Of a stretch of 64,000 nucleotides of DNA, positions 20,877 to 33,712 are shown piece after piece. The number at the start of each line of letters is the position of its first letter. Within the stretch, counting starts at the first letter, position 1. The translations under genes were made by a program, and so were the position numbers. This DNA is from Limnanthes douglasii subsp. nivea (lineage: Eukaryota > Streptophyta > Magnoliopsida > Brassicales > Limnanthaceae): contig JAUPFV010000005.1 in assembly GCA_036936605.1 (NCBI GenBank), positions 123,870,453 to 123,934,452 on the forward strand, given 5' to 3'. Below the pieces are notes generated by a model. It was not told the origin of the DNA, made no database searches, and worked only from the letters and a program-made list of their open reading frames with translations.

Positions 20877-21645
20877 TGATAGAAATACTTTACGGATTTC
20901 TAATCTAACTTATTGAACCATGAAGTTAAATCATCCTATAATAATGCGGAATACATACTTACAGGATGTAGACATTCTTTGATCTTCAGATTCCTGACTT
21001 AGAGCAGATGATCGGCGATCCTTTGCTAGGTTATTGATTCTTCTAAGAGATGGCAACCAAAACACACTTTTGTAATTGATTCGAAGGAAGAATCAATTTG
21101 TTTTTCTTAAAGGATTTTCTCTCTGTATTTTCTTTCGTTGCTTTCAAGAATGAGAAACTCATTCTTATATAGAACTGAAGTGAGAAAAACGGTTCTTCAT
21201 TAAGTAATTGTTTGTAACTTCCAGACATTTACTTAACGAAGACCAGTAACGGTTCTTCTCACTTAATTGTCTGTAACTTCTAGACAGTTACTTAATGAAG
21301 ACCAGTAACGGTTCTTCTCTCTTAATTGTCTGTAACTTCCAGACAGTTACTTAATGAAGACCAGTCCTTATTAAATTGTCACTCTTAGGGACCATAACCC
21401 GGTACTTTTTGGTTTTACAAAATAACCCCAAAACTTTACGTTTTGCTTAAGTTGTTGATTTCCGAATCCAATCCTTCACAGTATTCGGAATTAAACCTAG
21501 TATCTATACAATTACCTCCATGATACATATTTTATCTACTAGTCTGTTCTTTTCTTTATGATTACTTTTATTGGACTAATATTAACGATAGTTCGATACA
21601 TCGATACGACATGTGACGGTCCTACTTAATGGAGAAATTCCAACA
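20877..21645 (-). repeat. 3' LTR of copia, copy 1
   Basis: A 769-base LTR. On the minus strand it has a TATATAAGAATG promoter box near 21160. Upstream of it (21191-21365) are three 59-60 base tandem units, each with a TGTCTGGAAGTTACAGACA palindromic core; in the first unit this core is degenerate. Confidence 0.9.
21191..21365 (-). promoter_or_regulatory. Triplicated U3 element upstream of the copia TATA box
   Basis: The unit starts at 21191, 21251 and 21310. Each contains GGTTCTTC, an imperfect palindrome around CTGTAACTTCCAGACAG, and GAAGACCAGT. It lies directly upstream (minus strand) of TATATAAG. Tandem U3 boxes act as enhancers in plant copia elements such as Tnt1. The same array is in all four LTRs of the duplication. 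Confidence 0.6.
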
Positions 21646-22067
21646 ATCTCCCACTTGGATCATCATATGCTACTATAGGATGCATCCACTTAATGAACGT
21701 TCTAAATTTCTATCGTCACATAGATAACCTTAACAATCTCGTAAATGACTATTAACAACATACGACTAAAGTCATCATCAATGCATTTCAAGCCGCAAAT
21801 AGATGCATCAGTAATCACGATATCGTAACAATCAACTACATGGATCTATCATGGTGCATAGCATAAGAATAGTATGAAATGTAATCTTACATATCTATTC
21901 TTAACTAGTCCCACTTAATTGGAGGTCTACTTACAGCAGAGTACGAATAATCAAATACAAGAGCACACTGAAAACTTGTATATAAATATGTTTGCATTAA
22001 TGACCTTAAGTTCGCGAATATCATAATACAAAAAAATTTAATAGCTTAATACAAACTCTTACTGAAA

Positions 22068-25000
22068 CTAATAATCCTCTAAGTACACAACACCCATGTT
22101 AATGGTGTGTTCAATAAAAACTTTAGGTACTAATGCCTTCGTAAGAGGATATGCTAACATTGAGTTTGTCCCTATTTTCTCCACACTAATTTGACCACTC
22201 TGTACTCTCTCTTTAACAGACAGGAACTTGATATCTACATGTTTGGACTTAACCGAGCTCCTATTACTGTTTGAATACTGAACTGCCGAGTTATTGTCAC
22301 AATATAATCTAAGGGGTTTTTCTATCCCTTCTACGATTCGCAGTCCCGTGACAAAATTTCGCAGCCAAAGCGCCTGATTGGATGCCTCGAAACAAGCAAC
22401 AAATTCCGCAGCCATAGTGGAAGATGCAATGAGTGTTTGTTTAAGACTTTTCCATGATATTGCACCTCCCGCTAAAAGGAATATAATGCCTGAGGTTGAA
22501 CGACGAGAATCCTCACATCCGAAGAAATCCGAGTCGGAATACCCTATGACCTCTAGTTTATCCGACTTCTTATATGTTAACCTGTGATGTTTTGTTTGTT
22601 GCAAATACCGGAGAACTCTTTTGACTGCTTTCCAGTGTTCCACCCCTGGATTACTTACGTATCTCCCTAACACACCCACCACAAAAGCAATGTCTGACCG
22701 TGTACAAACTTGAGCATACATCAGACTTCCAACAGTGAAAGCATATGGAACCTTTTGCATTTGCTGAATCTCAAGTTTTGTCTTTGGGCATTGCTTAAGG
22801 CTAAACTTTTCACCTTTTGATATAGGGGTTTCCTTTCCTTTGCTGTTAGCCATCCCGTAACGTTGTAACATACTCTCAATATACGCCTTTTGTGATAAAC
22901 TCAAAATTCCATGGGATCAATTCCTGTGAATTTGAATTCCTAACACAAATGATGCATCACCAAGATCTTTCATATCGAATTTTTCCGAAAGAAATTTCTT
23001 GGTCGTATGTAACAATTCCTTATCGTTCGTGGCCAATAATATGTCATCAACATACAGCACTAGAAATATGAATTTACTCCCACTGAATTTTTGATACACA
23101 CAATCCTCTACCGAATTTATCTCGAAACCAAATAAGACAATAACTTCAAGGAATTTGTGATACCACTGTCGAGACGCTCGTTTGAGACCATAAATAGATT
23201 TCTTCAGTTTACATACCGTCGACTTTGGATTACCAGAGATAAAGTTTTCAGGTTGTAACATATAGATCGTTTCCTCAATGTCTCCATTAAGAAAGGCGGT
23301 CTTTACATCCATTTGATGGAGCTCAAGGTCGAAGTGTGCAACTAATGCCATGATTTTCCGAAAAGAATCCTTCGAAGAAACTAGAGAGAAGGTTTCTTTA
23401 AAGTCAATCCCTTCACGTTGAGTAAAACCCTTAGCTACAAGTCGCGCTTTATGCCTCTCCACATTACCCTTAGAATCCCGTTTGGTTTTAAAAATCCATT
23501 TACAACCAATCGGCTTCTTTCCTTCAGGTAATGGAACAAGCTCCCATACCGCGTTATCTTTCATTGATTTAAACTCTTCGTTCATTGCTTTAATCCAGAA
23601 GTGAGAATCAGAACTTTGCATGGCTTCGCGAACACTTAAAGGATCGTTTTCTGTTGAACCATAAAATTCTTCATGTTCTTGAAGATACACTATATAGTCT
23701 GAAGATATAGCGCTCTTTCTTTCTCTAGTAGATCTACGCAAAGGCATAATTTCTTCATTTTGCACTTGAACTTCTTGAGGAGATAGAGTTTGTTCTTCTT
23801 GAACAACTTCATTTTGCTCCATTGGAACAACATCCATAGGAGGAATATTAACATCATCTTGAGTATCTATATGTTCTAACGAATCTGAAGTGATGATTGG
23901 CCTTCTAATTACCATATCATCATCTGACACTATAGTATCATTGTTAGAACCTTCATGAATCTCTATTGATTCTTCCTCAAAATGAATGTTCGTTACTAAA
24001 TTCTTCCCCCCAAACTCTATATCCTCAAAGAATTTCGATGTACCCGTCTCAAATATATTCTTTGTGGAAGGATCATAAAACTTAAAACCCCTACTGTGCT
24101 CGGGATATCCGATGAAATAACTACTAACCGTTTTGGAGTCCAATTTCTTTTCATTCGGCCTATAAGGCTTCGCTTCAGTTGGACATCCCCAAACATGTAA
24201 ATGTTTTAAACTAGGTTTACACCCAGTCCAAAGTTCATACGGTGTCTTAGTAGTTGATTTCGTCGGAACTCTATTAAGTAGGTAGGTCGCACATTTTATT
24301 GCTTCTCCCCAGAGTGATATAGGTAATGTTGAATGACTAATCATACTTCTTACCATATCCTTTAATGTACGGTTTCGTCTCTCAGATACTTCATTCATGT
24401 TGGGCGAACCCGGTATCGTATACTGAGGGACTATACCACACTCTTCTAGGAACTTTACAAACGGTCCATGACGTTGTTCACCTGAACCATCATATCTCCC
24501 GTAGTATTCACCACCACAGTCCGATCTGACGCACTTAATGTCTTTAACAAGTTGTTTTTCAACTTCAGTCTTAAAGACTTTGAACTTGTCAATGGCCTCT
24601 GATTTTTCGTGAATGAGATATAGATACCCATATCGTGAAAAGTCGTCAATGAAAGATACAAAATATCGTTGGCCGTTCCATGATGCTGTAGGGAACGGAC
24701 CGCAAATGTCTGTATGTATCAAATCCAAGACCCCTTTCGCTCTGTATGCATCTAATCGTTTCACTTTGGTCTGTTTTCCTTTTATACATTCAACGCAAAC
24801 GTTGAAGTCCGAAAAATCCAGTTCACTTAATAAACCTTCTGAAACAAGCTTTTCAATTCTATTTCTAGAAATGTGACATAATCGCTTGTGCCAAAGTTTT
24901 GCTGATTTTTCCATTTTACAATTTAGTTTTCCAGGTACATCTACATTCATTATCTCTTTGTGATCCTTTATAGTATCCAATAAATACAAGTTATCATTTT

Positions 25001-25392
25001 CTATTAACTTTCCAGAACCAACAACATTACCATGTAAATAAAGACATAAACTTTCATTTCCAAATAGACAAGAATAACTTAATTTGTCCAACAACGGAAA
25101 AGAAATTAGGTTCCTTCGAAAAGAAGGTACATACAATACGTCTTTTAAATACAAAAATGTCCACTGGTAAGCAACAAACGAAAATCACAGATAGAATGAA
25201 CTAAACACGAACTGCCATCAGCTGTATAGATGGATGTTTCACCATCACTCAGGCTTCGGTTTCTTATCATACCCTACAAAGAAATACAAACATGAGTTGT
25301 TGCTGCTGTATCAACCCACCAAGTATTTCTTGGCACTGAAACTAAATTGATCTGAGAACAGACCATAGAAGTGAAAATACCTTTGGCTTTCA
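22068..25392 (-). pseudogene. Copia pol (protease, integrase, RT, RNase H), copy 1
   Basis: Protease: WWVDTAATTH near 25300, with D-T-A as in some copia elements, followed by frame breaks up to 25155. Integrase: zinc part WHKRLCH...CVECIKGK, catalytic Asp in HTDICGPF and RSDCGGEY, Glu in [51 protein letters not shown], catalytic YVDDILL. RNase H: GYSDSDFFGCEDSRRSTSG, SSTMAAEFVA, LRLYCDNNSA. One TGA (22917-22919) separates RT from RNase H. Otherwise the long frame is open. Without the stop it would be a normal-length copia pol. Confidence 0.93.
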
Positions 25393-26190
25393 TCATAGCC
25401 CTCCATTTTTCACATTCTTTCTTAAAGTGCCCTGGTTTCTTACAATGGAAGCAACGCCCTTTACCAGACGTACCCTTATGCTTCTTTGTCCCGAACCGGA
25501 TGCATGTGCATCTGAACCTTCATACTTTCTCTTAATTCCCTTATCCACCTGAGCTTTCACCATTTGCACTTCTGGATGTTCTTGCTTCATCTTTTCCTCC
25601 TCTTGCGCTGCCTGAGAGATGAGCTCGTTGAGAGTCCATTTCTCGCGCTGACAGTTATAAGAAGTTTCAAAGTTCTTATACTGAGGAGGGAAAGAGTGAA
25701 AAACAAATCTTACCACAACATCTTCGGGAAGGTCAATCTTAAGTGCTTTCAGTTTGGAAGCGATGTTTGACATTTCCAAGATGTGCTCACGAACAGTCCC
25801 TTTGCCATGATATTTCATAAAGGCTAGCTTAATAAGCAACGTCTTAATCTCTACTTTATCGTTCTTGGCAAAACATTTCTCTACCTCTTCGAGAAATATT
25901 TTCGCATTAGTGATCTCAGGTTAAACTGCACCACGGAATGCTAATGGAATTGCTTGCTTCATGATCCCTAGACTTATCCTGTTCGACTTTTCCCACGCCT
26001 CTGACTCTTTCTTCTCCGTAGGAGAACTATCATCAGTGAGAGGTTTAGGTTCATCGACCCTTAATGCTAAGTCGTAATCATGGCGCATCAAGTGCAGCAA
26101 CATATCTTCTTTCCACAGCTCAAAGTTGCTCCCATTAAGTATGAGTGCCTTTTTGCCTTCTGGGTTATAGAAATACGAATTTGCTAACAT
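25393..26190 (-). pseudogene. Copia gag, copy 1, with stop and frameshift
   Basis: The likely start is the ATG at 26190 (MLANSYFYNPEGKKALILNG), followed by NFELWKEDMLLHLM. TAA at 25921-25923 interrupts after AFRGAV, and the same frame resumes (AKIFLEEVEKCF, MKYHGKGTVREHILEM, LNELISQAAQEEEKM). A one-base frameshift near 25490 shifts the zinc knuckle. In the other frame it reads CFHCKKPGHFKKEC, a proper CX2CX4HX4C. Copy 2 carries the same stop and frameshift, so both predate the duplication. Confidence 0.88.
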
Positions 26191-27196
26191 AACAAAATAG
26201 CCAAAAACATCCCTTAACATATAACCTCCATAGTATTTAACAAATAAACATAGCATAATAAAACATACTCTTACAACATCAATAAGATACCTTTGGGCAA
26301 GCATATTAATTTGTATATGTATGAGTTTGAGCATAATTAATGTTGATCCTTCTAATTGACAAGAAAAAAAAATCTTCCTTTGGGCCGATTTTTTTTTAGT
26401 TCAATTTTCTTAATGATCAATTCACAAATAACTATCTCGTGTCTAAGATTAACTATGTCAAACATTAACCTTCCTTTGGGCCGATTAAAATTTACATACT
26501 TGTCAATCATAGACTTGTCAAAACTCTAAAATAATTAATTCAGCAATAGGGATCACTTTGGCGATATATTGAATCATTAATTATTTACCGAAGTTCGGAC
26601 AACTTAAAACATGCTAATTATTTCGAAACATACTTTACGACTACCTTACTTAATGTCCAAACTATTTCGTACTCTATTTATAATTTAATCAAATTAAATT
26701 TACACATTAAATTTAATATATTATAATATATCTTTAATTATATTGTAATATATCTTTAATTATATTATAATATAATTCTTAATATATATTATAATATAGT
26801 ATTTATTTATATATATAAAACTTATTCATATATATACTATACTATATATTTTTATATATAATAAACTTCAATGATATAATATAATTCTCGTAATAATTCA
26901 CTTATAACTTTATATAATATATAAGCAAACTTAATTACACATTTATCGGTGGTCACGTATATTTTGCCTATTCTTTAGGGAAATGACAGTTACTAAATTA
27001 ATAATTTCGGATTTTAATTTAATTATATTAATTATAGTAGCCGCATACGGCATCTTTAACTGCATATATAATTATACCACCGTAATTGTTTAATTGTTTG
27101 TGTAATTTCCGATAACCGACATCATATCTAATATATAGATCTAATATATATGATCTAATTTTATAATCTGAAAAACTAAGAATTTAATTTCATGGT
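26191..27196 (-). other. 5' leader of copia, copy 1
   Basis: About 1 kb of very AT-rich sequence between gag and the primer site, with TTATAATATATCTTTAA-type repeats near 26700-26790. No coding frame is supported. The upstream ATGs in frame with gag (up to 26334) look incidental. Confidence 0.6.
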
Positions 27197-27209
27197 GGCT
27201 GTGATACCA
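27197..27209 (-). promoter_or_regulatory. Copia primer binding site, copy 1
   Basis: The minus strand reads TGGTATCACAGCC, complementary to the 3' end of plant initiator tRNA-Met with one mismatch (usual TGGTATCAGAGCC). It is two bases from the 5' LTR. Confidence 0.8.
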
Positions 27210-27211
27210 CT

Positions 27212-27980
27212 TGATAGAAATACTTTACGGATTTCTAATCTAACTTATTGAATTATGAAGTTAAATCATCCTATAAAAATGCGAAATAAATACTTACAGG
27301 ATGTAGACATTCTTTGATCTTCAGATTCCTGACTTAGAGCAGATGATCGACGATCCTTTGCTAAGTTATTGATTCTTCTAAGAGATGGCAACCAAAACAC
27401 ACTTTTGTAATTGATTCGAAGGAAGAATCAATTTGTTTTTCTTAAAGGATTTTCTCTGTGTATTTTCTTTTGTTGCTTTCAAAAATGAGAAACTCATTCT
27501 TATATAGAACTGAAGTGAGAAAAACGGTTCTTCATTAAGTAATTATTTGTAACTTCCAGACATTTACTTAACGAAGACCAGTAACGGTTCTTCTCTCTTA
27601 ATTGTCTATAACTTCCAGACAGTTACTTAATGAAGACCAGTAACGGTTCTTCTCTCTTAATTGTCTGTAACTTCCAGACAGTTACTTAATGAAGACCAGT
27701 CCTTATTAAATTGCCACTCTTAGGGACCATAACCCGGTATTATTTTGTTTTACAAAATAACCCCAAAACTTTACGTTTTGCTTAAGTTGTTTATTTCCGA
27801 ATCCAATCCTTCACAGTATTCGGAATTAAACCTAGTATCTATACAATTACCTCCATGATACATATTTTATCTACTAGTCCGTTCTTTTCTTTATGATTAC
27901 TTTTATTGGACTAATATTAACGATAGTTCGATACATCGATACGACATGTGACAATCCAACTTAATGGATAAATTCCAACA
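27212..27980 (-). repeat. 5' LTR of copia, copy 1
   Basis: 769 bases. It has the same TATATAAG box and triplicated U3 array as the 3' LTR. Differences from 20877-21645 include GAATTATG for GAACCATG near 27252 and ATGCGAAATAAA for ATGCGGAATACA near 27281. Confidence 0.9.
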
Positions 27981-30765
27981 TGTTGCCGTATTTGCTGCCC
28001 TGATGAATTGCGGGCCTCCGGGTTCCAGTATTCGTGGTCTAACCATCAGATTGGCAACCCAATCTCCTCTAAAATTGATAGGGCCCTCGTCAATGGCCTC
28101 TATGACGACGCATTCCTAAATTCCTTTCCTCACTTTGACCTCCATCGCACCTCCGACCATAGCCCCATCATTCTTTACTTCTCATCTCCTTCTATCCTGA
28201 ATACTAAGTTGTTCAAATACTTTAATATGCGGTGCTTCCACCCATCATCAATAGTATTGTCTCTACTAGCTCAAATATCTGTTACGGAAAGAACACTATG
28301 AACATGAGAGGGAGTTTAGCCATATCAGTCTTAGAGTAGAAGACACCCAAACTACCCTTGCTCAAGCCTAGATTAACCTCACTTCTAACCCAACTAGCAG
28401 CTACCTTAGCTCTATTGAACATGAGGCCGCCAAAGCCTATATGTTCTATAGTCGTGTTGAGGAATCTTTCCTCAAGCAGAAATCTACGGAAACCTGGCTC
28501 AAGTTTGGGGACAAAAATTTAAAATTCTTTCAACATAACATTCGTTCTCATAGGGCCAGAAACAAAATCCTTTCTATTGTCAATCTTGCACTTCAAGAAC
28601 CTTCTTGGAAACCCAAGCCCTGATAACTACTAGAGACTTGATAGAATGAGGACTGTTATCAAAACCTCAATCTCTCCCTCCGACAAGTCCAATATGATCA
28701 AGTCCATCTCAGATAACGAAATTAGAAAGGCGTTATTTGACATTGATAGCGAAAAATCCCCAGGCTTGGACGACTTTAGTGCTGGATTCTTTAAATTCTG
28801 GTCGCCGGCTATTGGCCCTGATATTTGTTCGGATATTAAACAATTTTACCATAAATGAAAAATAGACCATAACTGGAACAAAACTCTCATTGCCCTTATC
28901 CCAAAATTGACAATCCCTCATCCCTATTGGATTATAGGCCCATTTCTTGCAACAACGTCATATATAAGATCATGGCTAATAGAATCAAATCCTCCTTGTC
29001 CACCATAATTGACCCATCTCAATCGGCCTTTGTCCCTTACCGCTCTATTTTCGATAATATCCTCCTCACCCATGACCTAACGCATGGTTACCAGATCAAC
29101 AGTAAGAGTCCTCGATGTACCCTAAAGCTAGACCTCATGATGGCCATCGACAATGTCTGATGGAGAGTTGTTTTGGATGTCATATATATTATGGATTTCC
29201 ACCTCGAAAAATTAATTGGATAATCCAATGCATTATCACCCCCTCTTTTGCGGTTTGTATTAACGGTAACCCCACTAGCTTAACTAGGGTATGAAAGGCC
29301 TCTACCAAGGAGACCCCATCTTCCGATTTTTTTTTAATTGTCATGTAGGCTTTCTCAAGAATTCTTCAAAATTAAAGCAATGACCCATCATTTGGCTTCC
29401 ATTCGAAATACTACAAGATCAAAATCATAAACCTCTGCTTCGCCGGTGACCTCATGATCTTTTACCATGGAAATGCATCTTCTAATCAAGCTTATAAAGG
29501 ATGACCTCAATGAATTTTCCCTTCTATCGGGCGTTCAACTCAACCCGAACAAAAGTTAAGACTAACTCTGAGGGACTTCAGAAAGCACTAGAATTTCAAT
29601 GTTCAACCTCATTGGTTTCAATGAAGGAACTCTCCCGGTCAAATACTTGGATAATGAGCTAGTCACCTCGAGGCTAGCCTACAATGATTTCAAACCTCTT
29701 TTTCTAAAGGTTACTAATCGCATCAACTCTTGGACGTCCAAGCATCTCTCGTGTAGATCATTTTTTTTCTTTTCGCCAGCCAAGTATACTGGTTATCTAT
29801 TTTTATCCTCTTGGTGAGAGTTCTAAACAAGCTCTCCTAATTATTCTGCCGATTCCTTTGATCTGGTTCAGAGATGAAGACTACGGGGGCTAAAATTGTA
29901 TAGGATAACCTTTCCTTGCCGGCAGATGAGGGAGGCCTTGGGATCCCAAACCTCAAAGTTTGGAATCAGGTGGCCACCCTAAAGCCTTTTTGGTCTATCT
30001 TTAGAAGAAACCAAAATTCTATCTGGACCTAGTGGACCCTCACCAAGAAAATAAAGAACAAAAATTCTATCCTTAGAGACACTTTAAACATTCTCCCTCC
30101 TGTTTCAGAAGGTCACGACGTTTTCTTTTCAATTCCAAATCACTCTCGTCTCCAATTAACCGTAAGCAGCACATATGAAGCTCTCCATCCATCCAAGAAC
30201 AAGGTCCTTTAGGCTTCACTTGTTTGGAATAGGAAATATTTCATTACTTGGTTGGCCATCCACTACAAGCTTACCACTCGGGATAAACTAATTGAATAAG
30301 GGCTTGAAACCCCCCGGACTGTGTGCTCTGGTCTAACCATCCAGATTCCTGGAAGTATATCCTTATTAAATACTCATTTTCTTTCTCAGTCTAGGAATCC
30401 ATTACTAGAAAATTCAACTTAATGTTAACACTTACTTCATAGCCTTCCTGAATTGTCGAGGCTAGCTTTGGGCCCTACTGCCACCGGAAATGGTCAACTT
30501 TGGCGCTTCGCTTTTTGCGCTACTGTCTACTAAATCTGGCGTGAAAAAAAATCCACAATCTTCACCAACAACCATTCCCTAAGTTCGGGGATTGCCTATC
30601 ATATCATCTTTGACCTCTGTAATCGCTTCTATTTTCATAAAATGTAATTTTGTTTTGGACACCATATTTTGAGACTCATTACTCTATTGTAATCAGGCCC
30701 ATAACCAGTCGAACCTTGTAGACCATTTTACATATATTTTATAACTTTTTATACCAAAAACAAAC
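27981..30765 (+). pseudogene. LINE ORF2: endonuclease end, reverse transcriptase and 3' part, copy 1
   Basis: This continues the LINE after the copia insertion. Endonuclease end: GFQYSWSNHQIGNPISSKID and TSDHSPIIL. RT: EKSPGLDDFSAGFF, DYRPISCNNVIYKIMANRI, QSAFVPYRSIFDNILL, then LDLMMAIDNV with a stop. The catalytic FADD box reads F-A-G-D (29439-29450), which should kill the enzyme. Later parts: SGVQLNPNKS, VKYLDNELVTSRLAYNDF, the zf-RVT-like FITWLAIHYKLTTRDKL near 30243, and a C-terminal IWREKKSTIF near 30535. Many stops and frameshifts. The 3' end is placed near 30765; no clear poly-A tail. Confidence 0.85.
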
Positions 30766-33366
30766 TAGCCATTCTCACCAGAATCTGGACAAATCTATAT
30801 AATTTCAAATCTACAAGCTTGTATAATTATTAGTTTTGTGTTAAACGTTTAATTATTGATGAATTTGTGTATTGAATGTTCAATTATTGATGAACTACAA
30901 GCAGAGAAGCTTAGGAGGTAGTCTATATATAATGAGCGAGCTCATGAAATGTTGGCAAAGTGCAACAATACATACAATTCTCAACTATTAGAGGTGATTG
31001 TAATTAAATAAGGTATTGACATAATATATTTAAAAGTAAACTGAAAATTAAACTAAAATATACTTTGAGCCTTTTTTTATCTTATATGAACCATCTTTGA
31101 AAAACTACAATGTTCTACTAATTTGTTGACGATTTTAAACGTAGGTTTGGTGTGGTTGTGCTGCAGAAACATTGGTAAACAATTTGGTGTTGAAAGTTTC
31201 TATTAATGACCAACATATTCAGGAAATAAACTTAATACTAAGCAGTATATGAAAGTAGTTACTCACCCAATTCAAATTTTGGATGGTGGGCTGTTGGATA
31301 TCTAATGAGGATTTTGTCTAATGCACTTTGTTATTTCACATACCTATGTTATGGGTATCGCGATGCCTACCAAAGATACATTTGAATGTTTATTTTTATT
31401 TTCATAATAGTTTATGTCATTAAGTTTTTTAAGAAACATAATGATAAACCAGTGAAAATTAAAAAGTTTGAAATGTATCCGAATTGCCACCAGATTGAAG
31501 AGTAGAAAGTCTAAAGAGTACTAAGTAATAATGAGTTTTGCAACTATTTTGCAATGGATTTGCAATACGTTTGCAATACGTTTTGCAACGATATTTGAAT
31601 CACATGACCTATATATTGGTTTGATGTTTTGCAGCGAATTTACAACGGACTTGCAACAACATGACATGTTTTCATTCAGCACACTTATGACAGATTATGG
31701 TGTCAATTATGTTTCGGTTGAAATCACTTTTTGTTAGCGACCACGCGGATGAAACTAGTGGTTTTGCTTACAAATTAGTCACAAAATAGTTATTGCAACA
31801 GATTAGTGATGAATTCAAAAGTTTTAAATATGTCACAAAATGTAACTTATTCTATAGTGTTTAAATTTTGTTTTCTAATACGACAGTATATGCTTGCTTA
31901 AGTACCTCAATTTTCGAGGTAGTACAGAGATATTTGGATCTCAAACATGCCTTCATGTGCTCGTAAACGAGTTATCACTATTGGTTGGACTTAGGTTTTC
32001 AGTTTTTTGGAACTTAAGTACCTGGAAAACTGTTTCTTATAGATGATGTCAAATTTGATGACGAAAATTCTCATCAAATATATAATTACAAGGGTAAAAA
32101 AACTTTAAACAAGATACAGATAAAATATTATTTCATTAAAATAAATTCTCTTGTTTATGTAAAATTTTCTCACCTTCAATACAAATGAAAAAGTAGTCTA
32201 TTTATAAAACAATGATAACAAAATTGAGATGCATGATACATAGTATACATAATAAGTAGTAGTTATAAAAGATGCTTAATATGTTCGTTATATTTTTAAT
32301 ATATATGTTTAACAAGTCATTTTATTCATTTGAATGAGAGCGCTCGAGATTTCATTATTCATGAGTAATACTAAATTGGTTTAGTTATAAATTATTATCA
32401 TCGTGATAAAAACTCGACAACCGATATATATATATACTAGCCGTTTCACAGTATATCTGTAACAAAAGATGGAAAAACATGGTAAGAAACGGAAAAATCA
32501 CGAACACAACCATCACATAATCAGATACGACACGAATGTTGTTCGGCAACAACACGACACGACTGTCGTTCGGTCGACAAAACATAACAAGATTAATATA
32601 ACAAGTCACGACAATCAATCTAATATTATTTTTATAACAACTAACATTGTTTGATAAATAAATTATTATATAGTTGGTATATTATAATTCAAAAGTATTA
32701 TATATTTTGATTATTTTTATGATTTAATTATTATTTTTAATTATAAATACTACAAGTATTGTTATATTTTTATAATTATTTTTTATTACAAGTGTTGTTG
32801 TTTTTTTGTTAAAAAGTATTAAATAAAATATGTTTTTTTATAAATACATTTCGCACACCCCAAGGAATGACATTACTAGTCGTGAACGAAATAATCAAAG
32901 GAATGAACCTAAACTTGGTCGAATATGTAATACCAAACAAAGCAAAAGAACTAAGACCAATATAATGGACCTACATTTGATCACATAAGTGCAACAAAAC
33001 ATAGCAAAGGTACTAGAATGATATGAATAAAGAAGTTAGGCAGCCGCGACGAAGGCGAACAAAAGACGACAACCTAAAAGGGATGGATGGTTATTTCAAA
33101 CAAACAAAAAACAAAATTAAGTTAGATTATTACTTACTAGTGATAAAATTATTTTAAAAATAGTTTGATTATACTTTATCTTGTTATAGTTTGTTTATTT
33201 TTATAAATTGTAAAAAAATATATAAGTTGTTATGTTATGGGATTGAAGGATAAAATATAAATTTTATTAATTTAAGCCTTTCACAGTTTATACTCTTGCA
33301 TGCCATGAGTTGTATAAATGTTCTCCAATTGAACTACCTTGTTACAAAATCTCTCTAAGTAACAAC
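30766..33366. other. AT-rich non-coding DNA after the LINE, copy 1
   Basis: No gene is supported. Visible features: TTGCAATACG-type short repeats at 31545-31590; a CTATAGTG end preceded by GCGAC and GTCACAAA words at 31738-31857, which might be one terminus of a CACTA-like element but has no partner; and a small TA run near 32425-32437. Short frames here are chance. Confidence 0.5.
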
Positions 33367-33539
33367 TATAATCTCTTAATCTAGGGAAAATAAACTATGG
33401 AGACTAATGGATAAAGTTTACATTGATGATCACCAATTTGAAATTGAAGATCACCAATTTGAAATTGAAATTATTGTTAACAAAACTATATTGTATTTCC
33501 AAAAAATCCCTAATATTAGATATAATACACATTGTAAGA

Positions 33540-33576
<37 letters not shown>

Positions 33577-33712
33577 TTTTATGATATATATTTTCTCTTA
33601 CAATGTGTATTATAAGTTGAGACCAAGAGTATTAATTTCAATTTGGTGATCATCAATGTAAATTTTATCTAGTAGGCTCAATAGTTTATTTTCCCTAGAT
33701 TAAGATATTATA
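33367..33712. mobile_element. Foldback/MITE-like element with AAT core, copy 1
   Basis: A long inverted repeat. TATAATCTCTTAATCTAGGG and the AAAATAAACTAT after it, on the left, pair with ATAGTTTATTTTCCCTAGAT and its flank on the right. Inner blocks TTTACATTGATGATCACC and ATAATACACATTGTAAGAGA also have partners. The centre is 12 AAT units (33541-33576). It has no coding capacity. A duplicated GATCACCAATTTGAAATTGA lies in the left arm. Confidence 0.75.

Larger units (their letters stand above)
20877..27980 (-). mobile_element. Full-length Ty1/copia retrotransposon, copy 1 (7.1 kb), inserted in the LINE
   Basis: The LTRs are 769 bases each (20877-21645 and 27212-27980), TGATAGAAATAC to TTCCAACA. 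The 5-base duplication is TGTTG (20872-20876 and 27981-27985). On the minus strand the purine tract AAGTGGGAGAT adjoins the 3' LTR, and the primer site TGGTATCACAGCC (initiator tRNA-Met type) lies at 27197-27209. Order: gag, protease, integrase, RT, RNase H, as in copia. Removing it rejoins the LINE reading frame exactly. The two LTRs differ at roughly 3 percent by eye, more than the two duplicated copies differ. Confidence 0.95.

Noticed and set aside
21043..21228. 61-aa minus-strand frame in the LTRs (also 37651-37836)
   Set aside because: It lies wholly inside the copia LTR, across the TATA box; not a gene.
21191..21365. Regular 60-base repeats considered as a CRISPR-like array
   Set aside because: The units are directly adjacent with no spacers and are inside a plant LTR.
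22378..22587. Plus-strand open frame inside the copia pol region
   Set aside because: It is antisense to the RNase H domain, has no recognisable motif, and follows the constraint of the true minus-strand frame.
31738..31857. Possible CACTA transposon terminus (GCGAC words and a CTATAGTG end)
   Set aside because: No inverted partner CACTATAG and no transposase nearby were found, so only a weak resemblance remains.
32385..32654. Overlapping 77-aa and 61-aa frames on opposite strands
   Set aside because: Low-complexity translation, no family motif, and the same by-product frames recur at 49012-49281 through the duplication.
33407..33649. 80-aa frame with repeated DHQFEIE and poly-isoleucine
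   Set aside because: It runs through the foldback arms and the AAT microsatellite; not coding.
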